Counted from the stretch's first letter, positions 6,496 to 16,162 are shown. The stretch: 21,269 bases of DNA from CAZYVD01 sp964651045 (GCA_964651045.1 CAZYVD010000050.1:1-21269), one strand, 5' to 3'. Translations and numbers: made by a program. Notes: generated by a model not told the origin, from the sequence alone.

Positions 6496-7260
6496 GTGAT
6501 ATTTGAGCATGGTATTGTCCGCAGGCCTGGTCCTGAGATGATCTATGGGTTGACGAGCGGTTCTATGGGCAGGCCAGATTTTAAAAAGGCCCTTTCTCAG
6601 CATGACGACTATATTGAGGCCCTGAGGTCTTGTGGGCTGAAGGTTATAGTGGTTGAGCATGACTCGCGGTATCCTGACGGCATGTTTGTCGAGGACACCG
6701 CTGTTCTCACAAATAACTTTGCAGTAATCACAAACCCAGGAGCAAGTACACGAAGGGGTGAAGAGAAAGAGATCGGTGCTATTCTTAAAAGGTTTTATAA
6801 AGATATTAAAAAGATCACAACGCCTGCAACTCTGGATGGTGGGGATGTGATGAGAGCAGGAGATCATCTCTATGTTGGTCTTTCGGCTCGTACGAATCAA
6901 GAAGGTGCGGCTCAATTGATATCGATTGCTGGAGAGTATGGATATAGTGGTTCTACGATTGAAATAAGAGAGGCGCTTCACCTAAAGAGCGGTGTCTCTT
7001 ATATAGAAAACAACACACTCATTACTGCAGGAGAGTTTATAGAGAGAAGTGAATTTTCAGGATTCAGGAAGATCACAGTCGATGATGATGAGGCCTATGC
7101 TGCAAACTCAATATGGATTAACGGCAGTGTTCTTGTACCGGCAGGATTTCCAGAAACAAAAAGTAAGATCGAATCTGAAGGATATAGAGTTCTTGAAATA
7201 GATGTTTCAGAGTTTAGAAAACTCGATGGCGGTTTGAGCTGTCTTTCATTAAGGTTTTAA
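6496..7260 (+). CDS. Dimethylarginine dimethylaminohydrolase
   Basis: A 254-residue cytoplasmic enzyme of the guanidino-modifying (amidinotransferase) superfamily. DDAH hydrolyses N-methylated arginines to citrulline and a methylamine. Motifs: F-V-E-D-T-A-V at 64-70 with substrate-contacting E66, L-D-G-G-D-V at 113-118, V-G-L-S-x-R-T-N at 127-134, catalytic H162 in L-H-L-K-S-G, and nucleophile C249 in G-G-L-S-C-L-S-L-R-F at the C-terminus. The full catalytic set is therefore present and the length is normal. Translation starts at GTG 6496 with AAAGGA 7 bases upstream; the ATG at 6489 is out of frame. No signal peptide. Its place between two glycosidase genes, 12 bases from each, is unexpected. 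A related guanidino substrate other than dimethylarginine cannot be excluded. Confidence 0.9.
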   Translation: MIFEHGIVRRPGPEMIYGLTSGSMGRPDFKKALSQHDDYIEALRSCGLKVIVVEHDSRYPDGMFVEDTAVLTNNFAVITNPGASTRRGEEKEIGAILKRFYKDIKKITTPATLDGGDVMRAGDHLYVGLSARTNQEGAAQLISIAGEYGYSGSTIEIREALHLKSGVSYIENNTLITAGEFIERSEFSGFRKITVDDDEAYAANSIWINGSVLVPAGFPETKSKIESEGYRVLEIDVSEFRKLDGGLSCLSLRF

Positions 7261-7272
7261 AGGTATTAAATT

Positions 7273-9951
7273 ATGAAGAAAAATTTCACTGTAATAATAT
7301 TCACACTCTTCTTTTCTACCACAATAGCTACAGCAGCAGTCCAGAATAGAGTGTTTTCTGATGGAATGATGCTTATTCCAAGGCCGCAGTCGATAGAGAT
7401 CGTGCCAGGATATTTTGAATTTTCGCCCAATATGTCTATAGTTGTAACAAATAGCAAAGATGAATCAGATTGTTTTGCCGCAGAGCAGCTAAGGGCAGAA
7501 ATAGAGAAGTCGCTTGGATGGAGTCCAGAGATTAAGAGAGGGGGAATGAGAGGAGAAATAATTCTTGCCAGATTCAGCAGCCGTACCACATTAAAGAGAG
7601 TATTGGAGAGGTTTGATCCTGCACTTATTGAAAAGATCGGCGATCAGGGTTATGTTCTCGATATAGAAGACGATAAGATTGTTATATGTGCAAAAAGTGG
7701 CAGAGGACTCTTTTATGGGGTTCAGACCCTAAGACAGCTAATTCGTGCAAATATGAGGGGAGGCGTACTTCCTGCGTTGCGCATAGTGGACTGGCCGGCC
7801 CTTATGTATCGAGGCTGGCAGGATGACATAAGCAGAGGCCCGATTCCAACAATAGAATTTCTTAAAGAGGAGATAGTTAAACTTTCAGAATTCAAGATGA
7901 ACCTCTTTACATTATACACAGAACATGTATTTAAATTAAAAAAACATCCTGAGATTGCACCCCCAGAAGGCATTACAAGAGAAGAGGTTGAAGAGCTGGT
8001 CAAATTTGCAGAAAAGTATCATGTAGAAATTGCAGGAAATTTTCAATCTTTTGGACATTTCCGAAACATACTCCGTGTGCCCAAATATTCTCATCTTAAA
8101 GAGACAGACAATCTGCTCACACCTGCAAAGGAGGAGAGTTATGAGTTTTTAAGAGATGTATATGATGAGATTGCACCGGCCTACAGGAGTCCACTTTTCA
8201 ACATTAATTGCGATGAGACATTCGGACTGGGGAGAGGGCCTGCGAAAGCCATGGTCGATACAATGGGGAAGGGGGGAGTATATGCATACCATATCAATAG
8301 AATCTATAATCTTCTAAAGCCATACAACAAACGAATCATGATGTGGGGAGATATTGCCAGGGATTATCCTGAAATAATACCCGAGCTGCCGGATGATATT
8401 ATAGTTTTGCCGTGGGCATATCATGCTGCCGATAGTTTTGATAGTGAGATCAGACCATTTAAAGAGATGGGTTTTGATTTCATTGTCTGCCCTGGAGTTA
8501 GCTGCTGGAGAAGAATATGGCCCGATTTCAGGACTGCTATGATAAACATATCCAACTTTGTTCGTGATGGCGCAGAATGTGGTGCGGCAGGGATGTTAAA
8601 TACTACATGGGACGATGATGGAGAGAACCTCTTTAACTATAACTGGTATCTTTTGGCCTGGGGTGCCGAGTGCGGCTGGAATCCAATTATTCCAGAGAAT
8701 TCAGGAGAGATGGAACGGTTGCGCAAGGAGAGGATGAGTATATTTAATCTCTCCTTTGATCCAATCTTTTTTGACCTGAGCAGCAACAGGATCACACCTC
8801 TTTTGAGCCGGTTGAGTGATTTGCGCAGATTCAAGGCTTCATCTGGTTTAAGAGATGGACCATTCTGGAAGGGTCTGGTTGAAGAGATAAAGGAACATAA
8901 TATTCAGGATGCAGATAGCCTTCTTTCTGAGGCGGTCAGAATAAGGGGATTGTTAGAAGCAGAGGCAGAGAGGGTAGGCCAGAACCAGGATGCAGTTGAG
9001 TGTGCCGTGTTTGCTGCCAAGAGGATTTGTCTTTTGGCAGAGAAGGAGATGTTGAGAAAAGATCTTATAAGAGGTGTGGAAAGGCCAGAGCAGATAAAGG
9101 AGAGATTATTTAAGTTGAAAAGAGAGGTGATTGATCTCAGGGATGAGTATCAGAGGCTCTGGAAGACCGAGAACAGATCCTGGTGGCTCGACAGAAATTT
9201 AAAGAAGTATGATGATCTTGCCGATGACATCGAAAATACAACAGACCATGTATTCATTGTACCTGACAGTAATCTCTTTAGCAGACAGAGAAGGGTCTTT
9301 CTAAAACCAGTGCTTCCAGCCGATTTTATCTGCTACACAACAGACGGCTCAATACCAGATAGTTTATCAAAAAGATACACAGGGCCGTTTCTAATAGACA
9401 CAACTTCAACAGTTAAGACAAGACCATTTAGAGATGGGAGAGCCGGAAGTATTAGTACAAAAGAGATATTTGTTTACAGAGGGCATGTAAATAGAATTGA
9501 ACTTGAAAACATGTTCAGCCAGACCTATCCTGCAGATGGAATAATAAGTCTTGTAGATGGAAAGAGGGGCAGCAGCGATTTTAGAGATGGAAAATGGCAG
9601 GGATATCAAAAGAATGATTTCATTGCTGTGCTGGATTTAGGAAGAGCAAGATTCATAAGGTCGATTTCAACAGGATTTCTGCAGAACACACCATCCTGGA
9701 TACTATTTCCATTGTGGGTAGAGTACAGTTTTTCAGATGATGGAGAGAATTTTACATCTACTGTCAGGGTCAAGAACAGGATGGAACAGAACATCGAGGG
9801 TTCATATATACAGTATTATAAGGCTGATATCGGATTGAGTAATGTTCGATATATAAAGGTTGTGGCAAGGAATGTCGGCCGTCTACCAGAGTGGCACAGA
9901 AGTAGAGGTGGCGATGCTTGGCTATTTGTGGACGAGATAACCATCGATTAA
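7273..9951 (+). CDS. Exported multidomain GH20 beta-N-acetylhexosaminidase
   Basis: An 892-residue exported glycosidase that should remove terminal beta-linked GlcNAc or GalNAc by substrate-assisted catalysis. Layout: signal peptide 1 to about 22; GH20b-type domain about 30-170, starting at the typical I-P-R-P-Q; catalytic barrel about 175-500 with the paired D314-E315 in N-C-D-E-T (E315 acid/base); a helical region about 530-660; a small chitobiase-C-like domain around 680-735 with Y-T-T-D-G-S-I-P; and a C-terminal discoidin-like (F5/8 type C) module about 740-892, likely to bind glycan. This is longer than minimal GH20 enzymes because of the C-terminal modules. It starts 12 bases after the DDAH stop, with only a weak AAAGGT-like ribosome site. 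Fold and family are clear; the exact linkage is not. Confidence 0.93.
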   Translation: MKKNFTVIIFTLFFSTTIATAAVQNRVFSDGMMLIPRPQSIEIVPGYFEFSPNMSIVVTNSKDESDCFAAEQLRAEIEKSLGWSPEIKRGGMRGEIILARFSSRTTLKRVLERFDPALIEKIGDQGYVLDIEDDKIVICAKSGRGLFYGVQTLRQLIRANMRGGVLPALRIVDWPALMYRGWQDDISRGPIPTIEFLKEEIVKLSEFKMNLFTLYTEHVFKLKKHPEIAPPEGITREEVEELVKFAEKYHVEIAGNFQSFGHFRNILRVPKYSHLKETDNLLTPAKEESYEFLRDVYDEIAPAYRSPLFNINCDETFGLGRGPAKAMVDTMGKGGVYAYHINRIYNLLKPYNKRIMMWGDIARDYPEIIPELPDDIIVLPWAYHAADSFDSEIRPFKEMGFDFIVCPGVSCWRRIWPDFRTAMINISNFVRDGAECGAAGMLNTTWDDDGENLFNYNWYLLAWGAECGWNPIIPENSGEMERLRKERMSIFNLSFDPIFFDLSSNRITPLLSRLSDLRRFKASSGLRDGPFWKGLVEEIKEHNIQDADSLLSEAVRIRGLLEAEAERVGQNQDAVECAVFAAKRICLLAEKEMLRKDLIRGVERPEQIKERLFKLKREVIDLRDEYQRLWKTENRSWWLDRNLKKYDDLADDIENTTDHVFIVPDSNLFSRQRRVFLKPVLPADFICYTTDGSIPDSLSKRYTGPFLIDTTSTVKTRPFRDGRAGSISTKEIFVYRGHVNRIELENMFSQTYPADGIISLVDGKRGSSDFRDGKWQGYQKNDFIAVLDLGRARFIRSISTGFLQNTPSWILFPLWVEYSFSDDGENFTSTVRVKNRMEQNIEGSYIQYYKADIGLSNVRYIKVVARNVGRLPEWHRSRGGDAWLFVDEITID

Positions 9952-9987
9952 TATTGAATACCCATAGAGTGAGGATGAAAGATCTTT

Positions 9988-11196
9988 ATGGTTCCGACCA
10001 AAAATCATATATCTTTCATGGTTCCTGAAAGAGAGATAGAGAAAAGGATCCTATGGCTTACCAGTCTCTTGAAAGAGAAGAATATTTCACTCGTTTTGCT
10101 CAACCACCCTGTAGATATATGCTATTTTACAGGATCGGCTCAGGATGGCGTGCTGATCGTCCCAGCCGATGAAGAGCCCATCTTCTATGTAAAGAAGAGT
10201 GTAAAAAGGGCAGAGCATGAGTCGTGTATTAGGATCTCACCCTATTCAGGAAGGAAAGAGCTTGTAAAGGAGATGAGGGGGGTAATTGATGATTCTAAAT
10301 CGATAGGCATTTCTGCAGATACTATGGCGGCATCGTATTATTTGTGGTTGAGAAATGAGTTTAGAGACTGCAGGATTGTTGATGTAGGATATGAGATAAG
10401 GGTTAGGCGTTCTGTTAAGAGTCCCTGGGAGATCCAGCAGATAAGGAAGGCAGCACTTCAGATTGAGACGGTCTTTGGTGAGATGGGTGATCATATTCGT
10501 CCTGGTTTAAGGGAGGTCGATTCGAGTTCTTCTGTAGAGAAAAGGATTCGAGAACTGGGGCACAGCGGAACGATCAGGGTTCACCGTCCGGGGTCGAGTC
10601 TTGGAATATTAAGCCTTGTCTCTGGAGATTCGGCTCTTTATCCCACCAGTTTTGATGGGCCAGTTGGTGGTGAGGGCCTCTATCCATCCTCACCTCCTGG
10701 TGCAGGATGGAAGAGGATAGTCAAAGACGAGATTGTCATGGTCGACATTGTTTCATCATTCAACGGATATCATACGGATCATACGCGTGTATTTTATACA
10801 GGTAAGAAGATACCAGAGAGGGCCTATTCTGCTCACAAATTTTGTATTGAAGTTATCGAAAGAATTTCAGGTTGTCTCAGGCCAGGCAGAAGATGTTCAG
10901 ACGTGTTTAGAGAAATAGGTGAATGGATTGAGAAGAGAGAGATTCCTGATGGATTCATGGGATATGGAGAGAACAGGGTAAAATTTTTTGGTCATGGCAT
11001 TGGCCTTGAACTCGATGAACTGCCGGTAATTGCACCGAAATTTGACATGGTTTTGAGAGAGGGAATGGTTGTGGCAGTAGAGCCAAAGGCTTTTATAAAG
11101 GGAATAGGTGGAGTTGGGATTGAGGAGACTTATATAATTAAAAAACATGGAGGTGAGCCTGTATGCAAATTTGAAAAAGATATAGTTTTGTTGTAA
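9988..11196 (+). CDS. M24 metallopeptidase, Xaa-Pro aminopeptidase/dipeptidase type
   Basis: A 402-residue cytoplasmic peptidase of the pita-bread family, expected to cleave peptides with proline in the second position. An N-terminal creatinase/prolidase domain (about 15-150) precedes the M24 domain. All five metal ligands are visible: D253 and D264 (in Y-H-T-D-H-T-R), H336 (G-H-G-I-G), E365 (V-E-P-K) and E379 (G-I-E-E-T). The linker R-R-S-V-K-S-P-W-E-I is typical. No signal peptide. The ribosome site is ambiguous: GAGGA sits 12 bases before the ATG, and an out-of-frame ATG at 9975 lies between. Ordinary creatinase or prolidase activity cannot be separated by eye, but a role in finishing peptide breakdown fits the secreted peptidase downstream. 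Confidence 0.92.
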   Translation: MVPTKNHISFMVPEREIEKRILWLTSLLKEKNISLVLLNHPVDICYFTGSAQDGVLIVPADEEPIFYVKKSVKRAEHESCIRISPYSGRKELVKEMRGVIDDSKSIGISADTMAASYYLWLRNEFRDCRIVDVGYEIRVRRSVKSPWEIQQIRKAALQIETVFGEMGDHIRPGLREVDSSSSVEKRIRELGHSGTIRVHRPGSSLGILSLVSGDSALYPTSFDGPVGGEGLYPSSPPGAGWKRIVKDEIVMVDIVSSFNGYHTDHTRVFYTGKKIPERAYSAHKFCIEVIERISGCLRPGRRCSDVFREIGEWIEKREIPDGFMGYGENRVKFFGHGIGLELDELPVIAPKFDMVLREGMVVAVEPKAFIKGIGGVGIEETYIIKKHGGEPVCKFEKDIVLL

Positions 11197-11222
11197 AACA
11201 TAGAAGAAGAAAGGGGCAAACA

Positions 11223-14200
11223 ATGATTTATAGAGAAAGTTATAGACGGGTACTCTTTTTTATCGTAATTCTATTTGTAAACCTTTTTTATACAAACATT
11301 TCCGCATCGAACAAAATCACATATGATGAATCTCTATACAGCGCAATGAGATATAGATGTATAGGGCCATTCAGAGGAGGAAGATCCGCTGCTGTTGCAG
11401 GAGTGGTTGGTGATCCCATGACATACTATTTTGGAGGAACGGGCGGAGGAGTATGGAAGACTACAGATGGGGGGCAGAAATGGAAAAACATATCAGACGG
11501 ATTTTTTGGAGGATCGATAGGAGCGGTTGCAGTAAGCGAGTGGGATCCCAATGTGATATATGTTGGGGGTGGTGAGGTTACTGTGAGGGGAAACGTTTCA
11601 CACGGATATGGAATGTGGAAATCTACAGACAGGGGAAAGAGCTGGAAGTGCATCGGCCTGAAAGATTCGAGACATATTACAAGGATAAGGATTCACCCAA
11701 GGAATCCAGATGTTGTATATGCAGCCGTTCTTGGCCATCTCTATGGACCGAATGAACAGAGGGGGGTCTATAGGACAACGGATGGTGGAGAGAGCTGGAA
11801 GAGAATACTATTTGTTAACAGCGAAGTTGGGGCGGTCGATATTGCAATGGATCCTACTAATCCAAGGATACTTTTTGCCACTATGTGGAGGGTGAGACGC
11901 ACACCATACAGTCTTGAGAGTGGGGGTGAGGGTTCAGGAATATGGCAATCGACAGATGGGGGAGACAGCTGGATAAATATTACAGGAAAAGGAGGCCTGC
12001 CCGGCGGAAAAATAGGGATAATAGGAGTGACGGTGTCGCCGGCAAATCCCGATCGGATATGGGCAATAGTAGAAGCAGCAGATGGTGGGGTGTTTCGTTC
12101 AGATGATGGTGGAGAGAGCTGGCACAGGGTAAATGATGAGCGAAAGCTTCGGCAGCGTGCATGGTACTATACCAGGATATATGCGGATCCAAAGAACCAG
12201 GACATTGTTTATGTACTGAATGTCAGGTTCTGGAAATCCAAGGATGGAGGAAGGACATATCAGGCGATTCACACTCCTCATGGCGATCATCATGATTTGT
12301 GGATTGATCCTGAAAATCCCGACAGGATGATTATTGCTGATGATGGTGGAGCACAGGTTACCTTTGATGGCGGAAAGGGCTGGAGCACATATTACAATCA
12401 GCCAACAGCACAATTTTACAGGGTTAGTGTGGACAACCATTTCCCGTACAGAATTTATGGCGCTCAGCAAGATAATTCGGCTATTAGAATCCTCTCATGG
12501 TCTGATGGAGGATCAATAACAGAACGCGATTGGGAGTCTACTGCCGGAGGTGAGAGTGGTTGGATTGTTCCCAATCCTCAGAATCCTGAAGTAGTTTATG
12601 GAGGCTCTTACGGGGGATATCTTGCCAGACTCGATCACAAGACAGGCCAGATGCGAATGATAGATGTGTGGCCTGATAATCCGATGGGGCACGGCGCAAA
12701 AGACCTGAAATACAGATTTCAGTGGAATTTTCCGATCTTCTTCTCTCCCCATGATCCGCAAGTCCTGTATACTGCCGGCAATTGTCTGTTCAAGACAACA
12801 AATGAGGGTCAGAGCTGGACAAGAATCAGTCCCGATTTAACACGAAACGATACAACAAAACTCGGCCCTTCTGGAGGACCAATAACAAAAGATAACACAG
12901 GAGTCGAGTATTACTGCACCATTTTTACTGCTGTGGAGAGTCCCATTGAGCCCGATGTGATATGGACCGGCTCAGATGATGGTTTGATATATCTGACAAG
13001 GGATGGTGGTAAACACTGGATAAACGTAACTCCCCCGAAAAGAATAATGCCAGAATGGATTCAGATTAACAGTATAGAGGCGAGTCCATTTGAGCCAGGA
13101 TGTTTGTATGTTGCAGCAACGATGTACAAATGGGATGATTTTCATCCATATCTATATAAGACAACAGATTACGGAAAGAGATGGAAGAAGATTGTAGACG
13201 GAATTGATGAAAACCATTTCACAAGAGTGGTTCGATGTGATCCTGAAAGGAGGGGGCTGCTCTACGCAGGCACAGAGAGTGGAGTCTATATTTCATTTGA
13301 TGATGGTGAAAGCTGGAAGAAGTTTCAGCTCAATCTTCCAGTTGTGCCTGTGACCGACATGGTGGTTAAGAATAATGATTTGATTGTTGCAACACAGGGA
13401 AGGTCTTTTTGGATTTTGGACGATCTGACTCCCCTTCATCAGCTCAGTGAGGAAGTTGCAAATGGTGATTTCTGGCTCTTCAAACCACGGCCTACATATC
13501 GTTTCACTGGAGGGTCTTATGGAGGCTCGGCTGGTGGAGGTGAGAATCGGCCAGGAGGTGTTGTCATTTACTACTATTTTAAAGATAGACCCGAGCCAGG
13601 ATGTGTATCGCTGAAGATTCTGGACTCGAGCGGCAGAACAATCAAAACATTTACTCCCGAGTCAGGCAAGGCAAGAGAGAAGCTTACTACAAAGAGAGGA
13701 ATGAACCGGTTTGTGTGGAATATGCGTTATCCAGATGCAGAGAGTTTTGAGGGGATGATTCTATGGGGAGGCTCGGTTCGTGGGCCTAAAGCACTACCCG
13801 GTCTGTATAATGTCCGTCTCATATCTGGTAGAGATTCTATTGAGACATCTTTTGAGATTTTAAAAGATCCTCGCTCCTCCTCGACACTCGATGATTTGAA
13901 AGCACAATTTGATTTTCTTATAGAGATAAGAGACAAGCTTTCAGAGACTCACAGGGCCATAAAAAGAATCAGAGACATGAAAAGACAAATCGGCTCTGTG
14001 ATCGAGCGAGTCAAACGGTGCGGCCAATCGTGCGAGATAGAGAAGGCAGGAGAGGAGCTAATTTGTAAGATATCGCGGATAGAGAATGCATTGTACCAGA
14101 CAAAGAACCAGAGCAGGCAGGATCCACTGAACTTCCCGATAAAGTTGAACAACAGGCTGGCTTCACTTGCGACAGTTGTGAGTACAGGAGAGTTCAGGCC

Positions 14201-14363
14201 TACAAATCAGGCCCTAGATGTGAAGAATCTACTTATCGATTCAATAGATAAAGAGCTCGAGAAGCTGAATAGAGTGATAGAGACCGATCTTTCTGAATTC
14301 AACAGGATGGTAAATGAGCAGAATATTCCTGCAGTCGTTATTGAGAATGAGAGTAAAAAATAA
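11223..14363 (+). CDS. Large secreted Asp-box (BNR/VPS10-like) propeller protein
   Basis: A 1046-residue exported protein with a Sec signal (hydrophobic 10-25, likely cleaved near 29). I count eleven Asp-box motifs (S/T-x-D-x-G-x-x-W and variants) between about residues 70 and 710, for example T-T-D-G-G-Q-K-W, S-T-D-G-G-D-S-W, and degenerate S-K-D-G-G-R-T-Y and T-T-N-E-G-Q-S-W. They indicate one or two beta-propellers, as in sortilin- or sialidase-like folds. An Ig-like segment (about 770-880, with M-N-R-F-V-W-N-M-R-Y and P-G-L-Y-N-V) and a charged helical C-terminus (about 890-1040) follow. Automated annotation often calls such proteins glycosyl hydrolases, but I see no catalytic residues that prove this. 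AAGGGG about 8 bases before the ATG supports the start. It may bind or process polymer together with the neighbouring M14 peptidase. Confidence 0.85.
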   Translation: MIYRESYRRVLFFIVILFVNLFYTNISASNKITYDESLYSAMRYRCIGPFRGGRSAAVAGVVGDPMTYYFGGTGGGVWKTTDGGQKWKNISDGFFGGSIGAVAVSEWDPNVIYVGGGEVTVRGNVSHGYGMWKSTDRGKSWKCIGLKDSRHITRIRIHPRNPDVVYAAVLGHLYGPNEQRGVYRTTDGGESWKRILFVNSEVGAVDIAMDPTNPRILFATMWRVRRTPYSLESGGEGSGIWQSTDGGDSWINITGKGGLPGGKIGIIGVTVSPANPDRIWAIVEAADGGVFRSDDGGESWHRVNDERKLRQRAWYYTRIYADPKNQDIVYVLNVRFWKSKDGGRTYQAIHTPHGDHHDLWIDPENPDRMIIADDGGAQVTFDGGKGWSTYYNQPTAQFYRVSVDNHFPYRIYGAQQDNSAIRILSWSDGGSITERDWESTAGGESGWIVPNPQNPEVVYGGSYGGYLARLDHKTGQMRMIDVWPDNPMGHGAKDLKYRFQWNFPIFFSPHDPQVLYTAGNCLFKTTNEGQSWTRISPDLTRNDTTKLGPSGGPITKDNTGVEYYCTIFTAVESPIEPDVIWTGSDDGLIYLTRDGGKHWINVTPPKRIMPEWIQINSIEASPFEPGCLYVAATMYKWDDFHPYLYKTTDYGKRWKKIVDGIDENHFTRVVRCDPERRGLLYAGTESGVYISFDDGESWKKFQLNLPVVPVTDMVVKNNDLIVATQGRSFWILDDLTPLHQLSEEVANGDFWLFKPRPTYRFTGGSYGGSAGGGENRPGGVVIYYYFKDRPEPGCVSLKILDSSGRTIKTFTPESGKAREKLTTKRGMNRFVWNMRYPDAESFEGMILWGGSVRGPKALPGLYNVRLISGRDSIETSFEILKDPRSSSTLDDLKAQFDFLIEIRDKLSETHRAIKRIRDMKRQIGSVIERVKRCGQSCEIEKAGEELICKISRIENALYQTKNQSRQDPLNFPIKLNNRLASLATVVSTGEFRPTNQALDVKNLLIDSIDKELEKLNRVIETDLSEFNRMVNEQNIPAVVIENESKK

Positions 14364-14445
14364 GTGAGACGCAAGTATCGGTCTCAATGAAAAATCATTA
14401 ACATTTAGATGAATTAGGATAATTTAAAATAGAAAGGATAAAATC

Positions 14446-16089
14446 ATGACTGAAAGAACTATCATTCGGTATTCAATATTTATTGTAATTGTTGGATTGT
14501 TACTTCCTGTGATTTTGATTGCTCAGAACGAGCCGCTTACTGTTGCAGAGGCGAGCGGATACACAAGAACTTCACTTTATACTGATGTAATGAATTTTAT
14601 TGAAAATCTTCAGCTTAAGACTCCATATCTAAGGGTAGAGACGATATGTAAGAGTGCAGAGGGAAGAGATGTTCCTCTGTTGGTGATAGGAAGGCCACTT
14701 CCTGCCTCTCCGCTCGATTTAAAATATGACTCCAGGGCTGTTGTATACATTCAGGCAAACATACATGCTGGTGAGGTAGAGGGCAAGGAAGCTTCTCTAA
14801 TGCTTGCAAGGGACATTCTTTTAAATGAGAAACTTACATATCTTGATGATCTGGTAATTCTCATTGCTCCGATTTTCAATCCAGATGGAAACGAGAAGAT
14901 CGATCCGAGGAATCGCAGAAGTCAGAACGGACCCGAATCGGTTGGAATCAGGTATAACGGACAGAATCTTGATCTAAACAGAGATGCCATGAAGCTTGAG
15001 AGCAGTGAGGTAAGAGGAATGGTATGCAATGTTTTAAACAGATGGGATCCTGTGCTCATGATTGATTGCCACACTACTGATGGTTCATATCATCAGGAGC
15101 CTGTTACTTTTGTGTGGGGTTTTAATCCAAATGGAGACAGAAACATAATAGAATTCTTAAGAACCAAGGTTACTCCCTTCATCCAGAAGAACATGAAGAA
15201 TAAATATGGACTGCTTTCTATCGTCTACGGAAACTTTATGGATTATAAAGATCCTGAAAAGGGATGGAGGCCTGCAGGGCCACAGGTCAGGTACATAACA
15301 AATTATATTGGTCTTAGAAACAGACTGGCTCTTCTCAATGAAAATTACTCATATGCAGATTTTAAAACCAGAGTAAGAGGTTGTTATGCATTTCTCAGAT
15401 CGGTTCTTGAGTTTTGTGCAGTTAATAGGGAAAAGATCAAGAAGCTAATAACAGATGCGGATAGAAGAACAATTGAGCGGGGTATGAATCCTCAGACATC
15501 GGATTCCTTTGCAGTGGAGTATGATTTAAAACCATATGAAGAGAAGATAACTATCAGGGGTTATGAGATGATCCCAAGAGAGAGCGGATACCCGAGATTC
15601 ATAAAGACAGACAAGGAAAAAATCTATAAGGTTCCCTACTACTGTAAATATATACCGAGACGGTCGGTTAGATTTCCACATGCATATTTGATTCAGGCGT
15701 ATGGTGACAGGATTGTGAAGAAATTAATAGAGCATGGAATATTAGTTGAAAGGTTAAAGGAACCGGCAGTTCTGAGGGTAGAATCATTCAAAATAAAAAA
15801 GATTGAGGCAGCCAAGAGGCCATATCAGGGTCACTACATGAACTCAATTAAGGGCGAGTATGAGATGGTAGAGAAGGAGTTTCCCAAGGGAACACTTTTT
15901 GTTCAAACTGCACAGAGGCTAGGCAGTCTTGTTGCTTATCTACTCGAACCAGAAAGCGATGATGGACTTGTTGTTTGGAATTTTTTCGACAGATACCTGG
16001 TGAGACAGTGGGGTGGGGGTTTTGGAGAATTTCCAATATATAAACTTTATGAACCTGTAAATTTAGTTAAAGAGAGATGCGTGAGATAG
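14446..16089 (+). CDS. Exported M14-family zinc carboxypeptidase
   Basis: A 547-residue exported metallopeptidase. A signal peptide (hydrophobic 10-26) is followed by the M14 catalytic domain (about 30-320). Zinc ligands are H107 and E110 in the H-A-G-E motif, with H209 in I-D-C-H-T-T-D-G. The substrate-binding N-x-R equivalent lies in L-D-L-N-R-D-A-M-K. Family knowledge predicts removal of C-terminal residues or, in some bacterial members, cleavage of peptidoglycan-like peptides. The catalytic C-terminal glutamate cannot be fixed by eye. The region after about 330 is longer than the core peptidase and unassigned. AAAGGA lies 8 bases before the ATG. It is the last gene before a hairpin terminator, and an 82-base gap separates it from the Asp-box protein gene. 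Confidence 0.9.
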   Translation: MTERTIIRYSIFIVIVGLLLPVILIAQNEPLTVAEASGYTRTSLYTDVMNFIENLQLKTPYLRVETICKSAEGRDVPLLVIGRPLPASPLDLKYDSRAVVYIQANIHAGEVEGKEASLMLARDILLNEKLTYLDDLVILIAPIFNPDGNEKIDPRNRRSQNGPESVGIRYNGQNLDLNRDAMKLESSEVRGMVCNVLNRWDPVLMIDCHTTDGSYHQEPVTFVWGFNPNGDRNIIEFLRTKVTPFIQKNMKNKYGLLSIVYGNFMDYKDPEKGWRPAGPQVRYITNYIGLRNRLALLNENYSYADFKTRVRGCYAFLRSVLEFCAVNREKIKKLITDADRRTIERGMNPQTSDSFAVEYDLKPYEEKITIRGYEMIPRESGYPRFIKTDKEKIYKVPYYCKYIPRRSVRFPHAYLIQAYGDRIVKKLIEHGILVERLKEPAVLRVESFKIKKIEAAKRPYQGHYMNSIKGEYEMVEKEFPKGTLFVQTAQRLGSLVAYLLEPESDDGLVVWNFFDRYLVRQWGGGFGEFPIYKLYEPVNLVKERCVR

Positions 16090-16114
16090 GTTTTAATAAC
16101 TTTTAAAAGATTAA

Positions 16115-16149
16115 GGGGCGACTCTTATAAAAGAGACGCCCATTTATTT
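16115..16149 (+). terminator. Probable rho-independent terminator after M14 gene
   Basis: GGGCGACTCTT (16116-16126) and AAGAGACGCCC (16131-16141) pair over 11 positions with one A/A mismatch and an ATAA loop. The T-rich but interrupted tract ATTTATTT follows. It lies 27 bases after the M14 stop and just before the next gene's ribosome site, so it probably ends the long catabolic run. The interrupted T-tract makes it weaker than a classic terminator. Confidence 0.7.
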
Positions 16150-16150
16150 A

Positions 16151-16156
16151 AGGAGG
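16151..16156 (+). promoter_or_regulatory. Ribosome binding site pointing to an ATA start
   Basis: A strong AGGAGG lies 6 bases before ATA at 16163. No ATG, GTG or TTG occurs in the reading frame between the in-frame TAA at 16112 and ATG 16238. The site would be 81 bases from that ATG, far too distant to serve it. Confidence 0.7.
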
Positions 16157-16162
16157 AAGACA

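Noticed and set aside
14365..14386. Inverted repeat TGAGAC/GTCTCA after the Asp-box protein gene
   Set aside because: Only six pairs, a 10-base loop and no T-tract, so it is too weak to call a terminator.
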